Position numbers and translations under genes: made by a program. A stretch of 64,000 nt of DNA from Candidatus Microthrix subdominans (GTDB lineage Bacteria > Actinomycetota > Acidimicrobiia > Acidimicrobiales > Microtrichaceae). The notes under the pieces were generated by a model, which was not told the origin of the DNA, made no database searches, and saw only the letters and a program-made list of their open reading frames with translations. The stretch is taken from assembly GCA_016719385.1 (NCBI GenBank), contig JADJZA010000001.1, forward strand, positions 1 to 64,000, written 5' to 3'. This document shows, piece after piece, positions 16,644 through 25,148 of the stretch. How positions within the stretch are numbered: the first letter of the stretch is position 1; each line of letters begins with the position of its first letter.

Positions 16644-17831
16644 GTGAAATTTTCAGCCGTGCTTCCAGCCGCCCTCGCCGCCGTGCTCATCGTGTCCTCC
16701 TGCGGGGGCAGCGATGAGGCCTCGACCACCGACGAATCGTCGACGGTCGACTCCGCGGTGGGCTCCGAGGTCGTCGGGCACTACGCCGACGGCGTGTATG
16801 TCAGCTATGCGGCCAGCGTCGAGAGCGCCACCAAGATGGGCGACGACATCGAGGCATTCCTCGACGATCCGACCGAGGACACGCTCGCCACGGCCAGGAA
16901 GGCCTGGCTGACCGCCCGGCCCGACTACGGCGTGACCGAGGCGTTCCGCTTTTACGGCGGCCCGATCGACGCCGACGACACCGGGCCGGAGGGACGGCTG
17001 AACGCCTGGCCGATGGACGAGTCCTACGTCGACTACGTCGAGGGTGACCCCGAGGCTGGGATCATCAACGACCCGGACGAGTACCCGACGCTCGATGCCG
17101 ACACGCTGGCATCGCTCAACGAGGCCGGCGGCGAAACCAACGTGTCCACGGGCTGGCACGCCATCGAGTTTCTGCTGTGGGGCCAGGACCTGTCCGAGGA
17201 CGGGCCCGGCGAGCGCCCGGCGACCGACTACACCGACGCCCCCAACGCCGATCGGCGCAGCGAGTACCTGGCCTCGGCGACCCAGCTGCTGCTGACCGAC
17301 CTGCAGGGTGTGACAGACGCATGGAACCCAGACGGTGACGACAACTTTCGGGTGAAGTTTCTCGCCCTGCCCACCGACGAGGCGCTGACCAACATCGTCA
17401 CCGGCGTCGGCGAGCTGAGCCGGGGCGAGCTGGCCGGTGAGCGCATGTCGGTGGCCTACACCGAGCGCAGCGAAGAGGACGAGCACTCGTGCTTCTCGGA
17501 CAACACGACCGAGGACATCGTCGCCAACGCCCAGGGTGTGGCCAACGTGGTGACCGGCGACTACCCGGGCGGAGTGTCCGGCCCTGGATTGGCCCAGCTC
17601 TTCGCCGAGAACGATGAGGCCGCCGCCGACGAGCTGGTCGAGGCGGTCGAAACCAGCGTTGCCGACGCCGAGGAGATCCCCGCACCGTTCGACCAGCACC
17701 TGCGCGACGGCGTGAGCGACGACGAGCCGGGGCGTCTCGCCGTCAAGACCACGATGGACGCCCTGAGCGCCCAGACCGACCTGGTCGTCGCCCAAGCCTC
17801 CGACCTGGGGCTGAGCGTCGAGGTTTCGTGA
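16644..17831 (+). CDS. Imelysin-family iron-regulated lipoprotein (IrpA-like)
   Basis: 395 residues from GTG 16644, with no ribosome site and lying about 7 nt after the -10, so probably leaderless. Lipoprotein signal with lipobox VSSC (about Cys20), then an Asp/Glu/Thr-rich linker. The imelysin (peptidase M75-like) domain contains GWHAIEFLLWGQD, the conserved GxHxxE putative metal site, and RPDYGVTEAFRFY upstream of it. The family is tied to iron acquisition at the cell surface; no peptidase activity should be assumed. First gene of a four-gene overlapping operon controlled by the iron box just upstream. Confidence 0.9.
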   Translation: MKFSAVLPAALAAVLIVSSCGGSDEASTTDESSTVDSAVGSEVVGHYADGVYVSYAASVESATKMGDDIEAFLDDPTEDTLATARKAWLTARPDYGVTEAFRFYGGPIDADDTGPEGRLNAWPMDESYVDYVEGDPEAGIINDPDEYPTLDADTLASLNEAGGETNVSTGWHAIEFLLWGQDLSEDGPGERPATDYTDAPNADRRSEYLASATQLLLTDLQGVTDAWNPDGDDNFRVKFLALPTDEALTNIVTGVGELSRGELAGERMSVAYTERSEEDEHSCFSDNTTEDIVANAQGVANVVTGDYPGGVSGPGLAQLFAENDEAAADELVEAVETSVADAEEIPAPFDQHLRDGVSDDEPGRLAVKTTMDALSAQTDLVVAQASDLGLSVEVS

Positions 17832-19225
17832 CAGCGTTCGCCCGCCGTCTGTCCGCACTGCTGATGACCGTCGGATTGATCACGGCGGCGTGTGCAGGCG
17901 CGGGCGAAGAGCCGGCGGCGCTCGACCCCAACCTGGGTGGCGCCGCCACCCGAACGTCCGCCACCCGCAACGCGTTTGCGCTGCCGGTCGACGGGCTCGA
18001 CCCGGACGGGCGGCTGAGCTTCGAGGTGGGCGACAGCTTCTTCACCAAGAACTGGGTGACCTCGCCGGCGTCGACCAAGGCGCGTGATGGTTTGGGCCCC
18101 ACGTTCAACGCCCAGGCGTGTTCGAGCTGCCACAACCTCGACGGTCGGGGGGCACCGCCCGATGACGCAGGCGACACCTCAACCCTGGGGCTGCTGCTGC
18201 GGCTGTCGGTGCCTGGTGCCGGGGCCGACGGCGGCCCCGTGCCCGAGCCCACCTACGGCGACCAGCTGCAGGACCGGGCGATCCGGGGCGTCGAGCCCGA
18301 GGGCAAGATGGCGATCGACTGGGTCACCGAGTCCCACAGCTTCGACGACGGCACCGACTACGAGCTCCGCCGGCCCGACGTCTCGGTCGCCGACCTGTCG
18401 CAGGGTCCGCTGGCCGACGATGTGCAGATCTCCCCTCGGTTGGCGCCCCAGGTGATGGGGGCCGGACTGCTCGAGGCGATCCCGGAGGAGTCGCTGCGGT
18501 CGGCCGTCGACCCGGACGACACCGACGGCGACGGCATCTCCGGACGTCTCAACATCGTGCCCGACCCCCGCACCGGCAAACCGATCGTGGGCCGCTTCGG
18601 CTGGAAGGCCAACGTCGGCACCGTCGAGGGGCAGGTGGCCGCAGCGTTCCTCGGCGACATGGGCATCACCTCGCCGCTGCACCCCGACGAAAACTGCAAC
18701 CCGGGCGACGCCGAGTGCCTGGCCGCCCCCGACGGCGGCAGCCCGGAGGTACCCGAGGAGGCCCTCGGCCGGGTCGTGTTCTACAACAAGACGCTGGCGG
18801 TGCCGGCCATGCGCAACCACGAGGACGACGACGTCCTCGCCGGGGCGGAGCGCTTCGACGACCTCGGCTGCGCCGGCTGCCACACCGTCAGCCAGACGAC
18901 CGGACCGAGCGAGATCGCCCAGCTCAGCGAGCAGACGATCAGCCCACACACCGATCTGTTGCTGCACGACATGGGCCCCGGCCTGGCCGACGACCGCCCC
19001 GACTTTGTCGCCACCGGTTCCGAGTGGCGCACCCCGCCGCTGTGGGGGCTCGGGCTGGTGCCGGTGGTCAACGGCGAGCGCTTTATGCTGCATGACGGCA
19101 GGGCCCGAAGCTTCGACGAGGCCATCATGTGGCACGGCGGCGAGGGTCAGGATGCCGCCGATGCGTTCGCTGCGCTGGAGAAGAACGAACGGGCCGAACT
19201 GATCGCCTATTTGGAGGCCCTGTGA
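17828..19225 (+). CDS. Di-heme oxidoreductase (cytochrome c family), lipoprotein
   Basis: 465 residues; its GTG overlaps the previous stop (GTGA). Lipobox ITAAC at Cys22. Two c-type heme sites are present: CSSCH at residues 98-102 and CAGCH near residue 350. Matching blocks include FVEVGD-like FEVGDSFFTKNW, FGWKANV, and MLHDGRARSFDEAIMWHGGEG near the C-terminus, as in di-heme 'thiol oxidoreductase'/peroxidase-like proteins. It should act outside the membrane in electron transfer. Its place between two imelysins suggests it changes the redox state of iron or of an iron ligand during uptake, which is inference. Confidence 0.9.
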   Translation: MTAFARRLSALLMTVGLITAACAGAGEEPAALDPNLGGAATRTSATRNAFALPVDGLDPDGRLSFEVGDSFFTKNWVTSPASTKARDGLGPTFNAQACSSCHNLDGRGAPPDDAGDTSTLGLLLRLSVPGAGADGGPVPEPTYGDQLQDRAIRGVEPEGKMAIDWVTESHSFDDGTDYELRRPDVSVADLSQGPLADDVQISPRLAPQVMGAGLLEAIPEESLRSAVDPDDTDGDGISGRLNIVPDPRTGKPIVGRFGWKANVGTVEGQVAAAFLGDMGITSPLHPDENCNPGDAECLAAPDGGSPEVPEEALGRVVFYNKTLAVPAMRNHEDDDVLAGAERFDDLGCAGCHTVSQTTGPSEIAQLSEQTISPHTDLLLHDMGPGLADDRPDFVATGSEWRTPPLWGLGLVPVVNGERFMLHDGRARSFDEAIMWHGGEGQDAADAFAALEKNERAELIAYLEAL

Positions 19226-20196
19226 GCCGGAGGAAACCGTTGAAGCTGAGGACGCCGAGGTCGACGACCGCTCGCTCCGTCAAGCGAACTGCGATCGGCG
19301 CGCTGGCCGTCGTCGGCCTGCTGACCGGCTGCTCCGGTGGCACCGATCGGGGCGATGTGCTCGCCGACCTGGCGACACAGGGCGCCGAGACCCTCGAGGC
19401 GCTACCCGAGGTGGCGGCCGCTGCGACAGCGGCGGTCCAGACAGCCTGTGCGTCGGGCGAGAAGGCCGACTTCGACGCCGCTGCCGAGGATGTCGCCGCC
19501 GCCCAGACCCGCTGGCACGAGGCCGAGGCGTTCTGGTTGGGGCCGGCCACCGACCTGCGGTCCAACTCGATCGTCGACTGGCCCGCCAACGCCCAGGATG
19601 TCGACGACCTCGTCGCGGCCGAGGAGCCGGCGACGATCGACGTCAACTACCTGGCCGCCTACGTGGGCGCCGACACCCGCGGCTACGGGGCGGTCCTGAC
19701 GTTGCTCGAGCAGGCGCCGCTCGACGAGCGCCAGTGCGACTACGCCAACGCCGCCACCGCCCTGGCCGAATCGGGGATCGATGCGGTGACCGCCGCTTGG
19801 ACGGATCCCGACGACGGTGAGCCCTACCGCGACGAGCTGGCCGACCCCGCGGTGGGGATCGACGCGGTGGTCAACCACCTGTTGGCGCTGCTGGCGAACA
19901 AGGATGCGGCCAACTTGGAGGCCCGTAGCAACTCGGTCGAAGACCTGCTGTTCGGGCCGGAGGGGGACAGCGGCCTCAGCGCTCTGCTCGACGACGACCT
20001 CACCGCCCAGCTGCGCTCCGAGACCGACGAGTTGATTGCGGCGACCAAGGACGGCGAAGCGGCTGCCGACGATGAGCCCAGCGAGGCGGCGTTGGCCGCC
20101 ATGAACGAGCTGCGAGCCACCGTCGCCACCCAGGTGGTCGCCGAACTCGGCGTCACGGTGACCTTCAGCGATGCCGACGGCGACAGCGCCGGCTAA
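19222..20196 (+). CDS. Second imelysin-family lipoprotein
   Basis: 324 residues from GTG 19222, overlapping the upstream stop by 4 nt; longer in-frame starts would lie inside the oxidoreductase gene. Basic N-terminus, hydrophobic core and lipobox LTGC. It shows imelysin-type blocks such as RWHEAEAFWLGPATDLRSNSI and GADTRGYGAVLTLLEQ. The GxHxxE metal motif seen in the first imelysin is not intact here (RGYGAVLTLLE lacks the His), so it may bind iron differently or be structural. The stop lies inside the next gene, which starts 26 nt earlier. Confidence 0.85.
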   Translation: MSRRKPLKLRTPRSTTARSVKRTAIGALAVVGLLTGCSGGTDRGDVLADLATQGAETLEALPEVAAAATAAVQTACASGEKADFDAAAEDVAAAQTRWHEAEAFWLGPATDLRSNSIVDWPANAQDVDDLVAAEEPATIDVNYLAAYVGADTRGYGAVLTLLEQAPLDERQCDYANAATALAESGIDAVTAAWTDPDDGEPYRDELADPAVGIDAVVNHLLALLANKDAANLEARSNSVEDLLFGPEGDSGLSALLDDDLTAQLRSETDELIAATKDGEAAADDEPSEAALAAMNELRATVATQVVAELGVTVTFSDADGDSAG

Positions 20197-21538
20197 GCGG
20201 GGGGCCGCTCCGGCCCCCGCACCACCCGCAGGCTCGGCGCCGCCGCTGTACGGCCGACCGGTCTCGTCGGCGTCGCTCGAGGCGCTGCGGATGGCGTTCG
20301 GGCTGCTCGTCGTTGCATCGACGGTCCGCTTTCTCGCGCGCGGCTGGGTGAGCTCCCTCTACCTGGCGCCCGAGCACCACCTCACCTACCCCGGCTTCGA
20401 CTGGGTGGCGCCCCTTCCCGGTGTCGGGGCGTACCTGCATGTCGCCGTCGTCGCCATGGCCGGGCTTGCCATTGCGCTCGGCTGGCACACCCGGGCTGCG
20501 CTCGGTGTTTTTCTGGTCGGATTCGTGTGGATGGAGCTGATCGACGCCTCCCTCTACCTCAACCACTACTGGCTGATCACGCTGCTGGGCGCGCTGCTGT
20601 TCGTGTTGCCGGTCGGGCGGCGGTGGTCGCTCGACGTGCGCTGCGGTCGGCTCGCACCGGCCACCGTCGTCCCGGCCTGGATGGTGTGGGCGGCACGCGC
20701 CCAGATCGGCGTGGTCTACGTCGTCGCCGGCATCGCCAAGTTGAACGACGACTGGCTGGTGCGGGGCGAGCCGCTCGGCATGTGGCTGGCGGCCCGCAGC
20801 GACCGGCCGGTCGTCGGCCCGCTGTTCGAGCTTCCCACCACGGCCCTGGTCGCCTCCTGGGCCGGGCTGATCTTCGACCTGACCATCGTCGGCTGGCTGC
20901 TGTGGAGGCGGTCCCGTCCCTGGGCCTACGCAGCGGTCGTCCTCTTCCACCTCTCGACGGCCGCCCTGTTCCAGATCGGCCTGTTTCCCTGGGCGATGAT
21001 GCTGCTCACCCCGGTGTTCTTCTCGCCCGCCTGGCCCGAGCGCACGCTGGCTTGGATTCGCTCGATCGGCCGGTTCGAGGCACCGGCTGATGTGCCCCCG
21101 ACCACCGAGGTGTCACCACCGCGACGGAGGGTTCAGGTGGCGGTCGCCGCCCTGGCGATCGTCAACGTCGTCGTGCCCGCCCGGCACTACCTGTACGCGG
21201 GTGACGTCACCGAGAACGAGGCCGGCTACTACGGGTCGCTGCGGGTGATGCTGACCGAGAAGACCGGCACTGTGCGCTTCGTCGTCACCGATACGGCCAC
21301 CGGAACGTCGGCGACGGTCGACCCCGACGACGTCTTCGAGCCGTGGCAGGTCGGCCAGCTCGCCTCGCGGGTCGACCTGCTCGTCACAGCGGCCCAGATC
21401 GTCGCCCAGGACCCAGCCGTCGACGGCCACCGGGTGGAGGTTCGTGCCGACGCCTGGATCTCGATCAACGGCCACCCGCGGCAGCGCACCATCGACCGCG
21501 CTCTCGACCTGACCACCGTCAACCGTCTCCCGAGGTGA
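20171..21538 (+). CDS. HTTM-domain membrane protein (vitamin K carboxylase-like)
   Basis: 455 residues, ATG 20171, overlapping the preceding gene by 26 nt in another frame. A Pro/Ala-rich N-terminus is followed by about eight transmembrane helices. Blocks such as LEALRMAFGLLV, LNHYWLITLLGALLFVLP, QIGVVYVVAGIAKLNDDWLVRGEPL and HLSTAALFQIGLFPWAMM match the HTTM domain found in vitamin K-dependent gamma-carboxylase relatives. A soluble C-terminal domain of about 130 residues follows. Such proteins recur beside imelysin and di-heme oxidoreductase genes, so it is probably the membrane component of the iron system. The chemical step is unknown. Confidence 0.85.
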   Translation: MPTATAPAKRGAAPAPAPPAGSAPPLYGRPVSSASLEALRMAFGLLVVASTVRFLARGWVSSLYLAPEHHLTYPGFDWVAPLPGVGAYLHVAVVAMAGLAIALGWHTRAALGVFLVGFVWMELIDASLYLNHYWLITLLGALLFVLPVGRRWSLDVRCGRLAPATVVPAWMVWAARAQIGVVYVVAGIAKLNDDWLVRGEPLGMWLAARSDRPVVGPLFELPTTALVASWAGLIFDLTIVGWLLWRRSRPWAYAAVVLFHLSTAALFQIGLFPWAMMLLTPVFFSPAWPERTLAWIRSIGRFEAPADVPPTTEVSPPRRRVQVAVAALAIVNVVVPARHYLYAGDVTENEAGYYGSLRVMLTEKTGTVRFVVTDTATGTSATVDPDDVFEPWQVGQLASRVDLLVTAAQIVAQDPAVDGHRVEVRADAWISINGHPRQRTIDRALDLTTVNRLPR

Positions 21539-21619
21539 TCTGGGGCGGGCGACGGTCGGGCGTTCGAGCGCGCAGGCCCGGTCCAGGGGCCGGAGGCCAG
21601 GGGCCGAGGGGAGCCAGCG

Positions 21620-22411
21620 ATGATTCTCGACAGATTTCGCATTGACGAGCAGGTCGCGGTGGTCACCGGCGCCGGTCGGGGGATCGGCGCTGCGATCGCT
21701 GTGGCCCTGGCCGAGGCGGGCGCCGACGTGGTGATCTCGGCCCGCACCGAGGACCAGCTGCGGGCCGTCGCCGGCCGGATCGAGGAGGCGGGTCGACGGG
21801 CCCACATCGTCACCGCCGACCTGAGCGACCTCGACGCTGTCGCCGGCCTGGCCGGTGCCGCCAAGGAGGCGTTCGGCCGCCTGAACATCGTGGTCAACAA
21901 CGTCGGTGGGTCCATGCCGCGCGCGTTCCTGGACACGACCCCCAATGCGATGACCCGCGCCTTCGAGTGGAACGTGTCGACGGCGCATGCGCTCACCCGG
22001 GCGGCGGTGCCGGTGATGCTGGAGAACGACGGCACCGGCGCGGTGGTCAACATCTCGTCGCTGAGCGGCCGGACCGGAAGCAGGGGTTTCATCGCCTACG
22101 GCACGGCCAAGGGGGCGCTCACCCACTGGACCCGCATGGCGGCCGCCGACCTGTCGCCCCGAGTGCGGGTCAACGCCATCGCCGTCGGAACGATCGCCAC
22201 CTCGGCCCTCGAGATGGTGACCGAGGACGAGGGGATGCGAACCGCGATCGAGGGGAACACACCGCTCGGACGCATCGGTGAGCCGGAGGAGATCGCCTCG
22301 GCGGCGCTGTTCCTCGCCTCGCCCGCCGGCGGCTACATCACCGGCAAGATCCTCGAGGTCGACGGCGGTGCCGAGAAGGGGCAGCTCGACATGGGCATGC
22401 CCGACCTGTAG
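21620..22411 (+). CDS. Short-chain dehydrogenase/reductase
   Basis: 263 residues. Classical SDR: NAD(P)-binding TGAGRGIG near residue 19, NNVGG (NNAG variant) near residue 93, catalytic Ser in NISSLSG and YGTAK (YxxxK) near residue 160. Length is typical. The first part of the Rossmann fold shows ISARTEDQL; an Arg after the second strand suggests NADPH preference, which is inference. Substrate unknown. It follows the iron operon after 81 nt but has its own GGGGAGCC ribosome site and probably its own role. It is convergent with the lipase gene. Confidence 0.92.
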   Translation: MILDRFRIDEQVAVVTGAGRGIGAAIAVALAEAGADVVISARTEDQLRAVAGRIEEAGRRAHIVTADLSDLDAVAGLAGAAKEAFGRLNIVVNNVGGSMPRAFLDTTPNAMTRAFEWNVSTAHALTRAAVPVMLENDGTGAVVNISSLSGRTGSRGFIAYGTAKGALTHWTRMAAADLSPRVRVNAIAVGTIATSALEMVTEDEGMRTAIEGNTPLGRIGEPEEIASAALFLASPAGGYITGKILEVDGGAEKGQLDMGMPDL

Positions 22412-22503
22412 CCGCTGCGTGGATCGAGGAAACCCTTCAAGGCAGAGCCCCGCCGAACCGAGCAGCTCATCACCGGGACGTGGGACCGTGTTTCGGGCCC
22501 GAG

Positions 22504-23343
22504 CTAGCGGCGGGCGTCGATCCAGTCGATGATCGTAGTGAGCACGTCGTCTGCCTCGGGCTCGTTGTGCAGTTCGTGGTAGCAGCCGGGCCAGATGCTG
22601 ACCGTCCGGTCGCTGGAACCGACCGCAGATGAGAACCGCACCGACCCGGCGGGGTCGGCCAGCGTGTCGTCGCTGCCGTGCATGATCAGGACGGGCACGG
22701 TGATCCGGCCGGCCTGCTCCATGGCGGCCTTCATGGCCACCGACAGCTCTCTGGCGGTTCCGGTGGTGACCTTGCCGCGGTAGTTCAGCGGGTCGGCGTC
22801 GTAGTCGGCCCGTACCGCAGGAACCCGCGAGATGGCGTCGCCGTCCAGCTCGATCGTTGGCAGGTTGGGAGCGATCCTGCCCAGTGCGTTGGCGATCGCC
22901 AAGACGGGCTTGGGCACGCTTGCCGCCGTCTGCAGGGCGGGCCCGGTGATGATCAGACCAGCGAAGCGTTCGTCGCCGCGCTCGGCCAGGCGCACGGTGG
23001 CCAGGCCGCCCATCGAGTGGCCGTAGACGAACAACGGCACGCCGTCGGACGTCCCCGAGCTCAGGTCGGTCACGACCGACGCCAGGTCGTCGACCAACAA
23101 GTCGAAGTTGTCGACCGTCCCCCGCTCGACGCCCGTGGTGCGCCCGTGGCCGCGGTGGTCCAGCGACGTGACGGCGAAACCGGCATCGCACAGCCGCTGG
23201 GCGACGTGCTCGTAGCGGCCGGAGTGTTCGCCGTACCCGTGCACCAGCAAAATCTCGGCTCTGGGGGTGGCATCGGGCGTCCAGCGGATGGTGTGCAGCG
23301 TGACGCCGCCGGTTCCGGGTTTCGTGGAGGTTTCGGTGTTCAC
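22504..23343 (-). CDS. Alpha/beta hydrolase, monoacylglycerol lipase-like
   Basis: About 279 residues from GTG 23343; a TTG at 23388 is an alternative. It has the Hydrolase_4 pattern: LLVHGYGEHSGRYEHVAQ with the HGxGEHSGRY lipase signature, DHRGHGRT, and the nucleophile elbow GHSMGG near residue 110. The acid residue sits in MHGSDDTLADP and the catalytic His in CYHELHNEP. These features match bacterial and mycobacterial monoacylglycerol lipases, which release fatty acids from monoacylglycerols. It is downstream of the P-loop kinase gene with a 10-nt gap, so both are probably on one transcript. Confidence 0.9.
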   Translation of the reverse strand: MNTETSTKPGTGGVTLHTIRWTPDATPRAEILLVHGYGEHSGRYEHVAQRLCDAGFAVTSLDHRGHGRTTGVERGTVDNFDLLVDDLASVVTDLSSGTSDGVPLFVYGHSMGGLATVRLAERGDERFAGLIITGPALQTAASVPKPVLAIANALGRIAPNLPTIELDGDAISRVPAVRADYDADPLNYRGKVTTGTARELSVAMKAAMEQAGRITVPVLIMHGSDDTLADPAGSVRFSSAVGSSDRTVSIWPGCYHELHNEPEADDVLTTIIDWIDARR

Positions 23344-23353
23344 GCTCCGCAGC

Positions 23354-23959
23354 CTACGAGGCGGTCCGTCCCCTCCCGGGCCGCGCAATGCGTCCGGGCA
23401 GCGCCGTCGAGGCTCGGCGGTTGGTCGATGCGGTTGTGTCCAGGAAGCGGGCGACCCCGCGCACGGTACGAAGGCGGACGAACCGGAGATGATCCCAGGC
23501 CGGGTCGTTCGTGGCCGCGTCGTACCGCTCCCGATAGGGGGTGTAACGGGTCCACCCCCAACGCAAAATCGATCGATGGGGGTCCCACGACATCAGGTTG
23601 GGGACGCGCTCCCGGTTGCCGTTCCAGAGCTCCTCCCGGGTGAGCACACGCCGAAGTGTGCGGCGAAGAAGCCGCGTCATCACGACGCGCCGGGGGAGGT
23701 CCAGCCACACGACGGTGTCGGCGGTCGGCCACACCACCTGGTCGCGAACGCGGGAGTAGTTCCCGTCGATCACCCACCCGTCGCCGTTGGCCACGTCTGC
23801 GGTCCGACGCTCGAACTCATCGCCCGGCAACTCCGTCCAGTTGGCCTGGTGAAAGATGGAGTCCAACTCGAGCCGGGGGACGTCCAGCCGGTCGGCGAGC
23901 TGTCGGGCGAAGGCCGTCTTGCCAGCACCTGGGCAACCGACGACCGAGATTCGACGCAT
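23354..23959 (-). CDS. P-loop nucleotide kinase-like protein (adenylate kinase/FlaR-like)
   Basis: 201 residues from ATG 23959, preceded by AAGGA. Walker A is GCPGAGKT at about residues 8-15. It is followed by LDSIFHQANWTELPGDEF and WVIDGNYSRVRD, the arrangement in small kinases called topology modulation or AAA proteins, where the LD pair and GNY bind substrate. The middle part has LDLPRRVVMTRLLRRTLRR. By family a cytoplasmic phosphotransferase of unknown substrate. First gene of a two-gene transcript with the lipase. Confidence 0.85.
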   Translation of the reverse strand: MRRISVVGCPGAGKTAFARQLADRLDVPRLELDSIFHQANWTELPGDEFERRTADVANGDGWVIDGNYSRVRDQVVWPTADTVVWLDLPRRVVMTRLLRRTLRRVLTREELWNGNRERVPNLMSWDPHRSILRWGWTRYTPYRERYDAATNDPAWDHLRFVRLRTVRGVARFLDTTASTNRRASTALPGRIARPGRGRTAS

Positions 23960-24247
23960 GGCATCCTTGCGGGTCCTCGCCGCTTCGCTAGGGCTGGGGG
24001 CGACCCAGGTCACCGGCGCCGGACTGTCGTGGTCGGGTCGAGCCCACCGCCGCATCGACCACGTGATCTGACGCTTCATCCCACCGGCAACCCGGCGCCG
24101 GATGGGCACCAGCTTGGTTTTGGCTTCAGCAGCAGTGACCGTGTCGATGAGGCGACTTTGGTCAAAATGGCCAAATCGGTCAAGTGGCGGGGCGCTCACA
24201 CAGCGTCGGCATGGGCCACAGGACCGCTGCGTGCGACGATCATCGTG

Positions 24248-24931
24248 ATGGAGTCGACGTCTGAGTTGGACATGGCGGCGCTGCGGCGCCGGTTGGAGGC
24301 AGCCTCAGCGCCCGAGCGGGCAGAGGCGATGTCGGCCTACCTGCGCAACCAGTTTCCGTTTTTGGGAATCGGGGCCAAGGACCGCCGGGCGGCCACCCGA
24401 CCGACCCTGGTCGCCGCCAAAGCCGCCTCACCCGACGAGCTGTTGGCATTCGCTGTCGAGTGCTGGGAGCAGTCCGAACGGGAGTTCGCCTACGTGGCCT
24501 GCGACGTGCTGCGATCGCAGGCGTCGCGCCTTGAACCCCGACACCTCGATGGAGTTCGATCGCTTCTCACCTCCAGGTCGTGGTGGGACACGGTCGATCC
24601 GTTGGCCACCCGCACGGTGGGCACGATGGTGCGGACCCATCCTGAGCTGGCCGGGACGATGGACCGCTGGGTGCACAGCGACGATTTCTGGCTGGCCCGC
24701 ACCGCCATCCTGCATCAGTTGTTGTTCGGGGAGGCGACCGATGCGCAGCGGCTGCTCTCCTACTGCGAGGCCCGCGCCGGCGACGACGAGTTCTTCATTC
24801 GCAAGGCGATCGGATGGGCGCTTCGCCAGTACGCACGCGTGGACCCGGCGGCGGTTCGGACGTTTGTTGTGGCCCACGATGGTGAGCTGTCCGGGCTGAC
24901 CAAACGCGAGGCCCTCAAGCACCTCAACTGA
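24248..24931 (+). CDS. DNA alkylation repair protein, AlkD-like HEAT-repeat glycosylase
   Basis: 227 residues from ATG 24248. The frame is open far upstream, but that overlaps the minus-strand kinase. The sequence is built of short helical HEAT-like pairs. Conserved blocks include MSAYLRNQFPFLGI near the start, SWWDTVDPLATRTVG in the middle (the D of the WDxVD core contacts the damaged base in AlkD) and FIRKAIGWALRQYARVDP near the end. AlkD enzymes excise alkylated purines such as 7-methylguanine from DNA. Length is usual. Its start lacks a strong ribosome site. Tandem palindromic repeats follow at 24961. Confidence 0.92.
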   Translation: MESTSELDMAALRRRLEAASAPERAEAMSAYLRNQFPFLGIGAKDRRAATRPTLVAAKAASPDELLAFAVECWEQSEREFAYVACDVLRSQASRLEPRHLDGVRSLLTSRSWWDTVDPLATRTVGTMVRTHPELAGTMDRWVHSDDFWLARTAILHQLLFGEATDAQRLLSYCEARAGDDEFFIRKAIGWALRQYARVDPAAVRTFVVAHDGELSGLTKREALKHLN

Positions 24932-24960
24932 GCCCAGCGGCCAGGCACCCCAGCAACAAA

Positions 24961-25086
24961 CTCCGTAGTCGGGAGCCCAAAGCGCGGTCTGGCGGTCGTT
25001 TGCGCTCCCGAGTTGGGAGTGACCTCCGTAGTGGGGAGCCCAAAGCGCTGTCTGGCGGTCGTTTGGGCTCCCGAGTTGGGCGTGAC
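24961..25086. repeat. Two tandem 63-bp palindromic repeats
   Basis: Unit 1 (24961-25023) and unit 2 (25024-25086) have the same length and differ at about four positions. Each contains an inverted repeat with arms like GGGAGCCCAAA and TTTGGGCTCCC; the arms pair perfectly in unit 2 and with one mismatch in unit 1. They lie in the gap between the AlkD-like gene and the cation antiporter. The form resembles REP/BIME-type intergenic repeats; each could also fold in RNA and act as a processing or termination signal. Confidence 0.75.
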
Positions 25087-25148
25087 GGCTACCGGTTGGT
25101 GCGTGACGGTCGGGCGCGTGGCCCAGGGCGGCTGCTGGAAATGCCAAG

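Noticed and set aside
24961..25086. Possible CRISPR array
   Set aside because: Only two units, no spacer-like unique sequence between them, no cas genes in the window.
24428..25147. Minus-strand frame over the tandem repeats
   Set aside because: It overlaps the AlkD-like gene and reads the repeats; no motifs.
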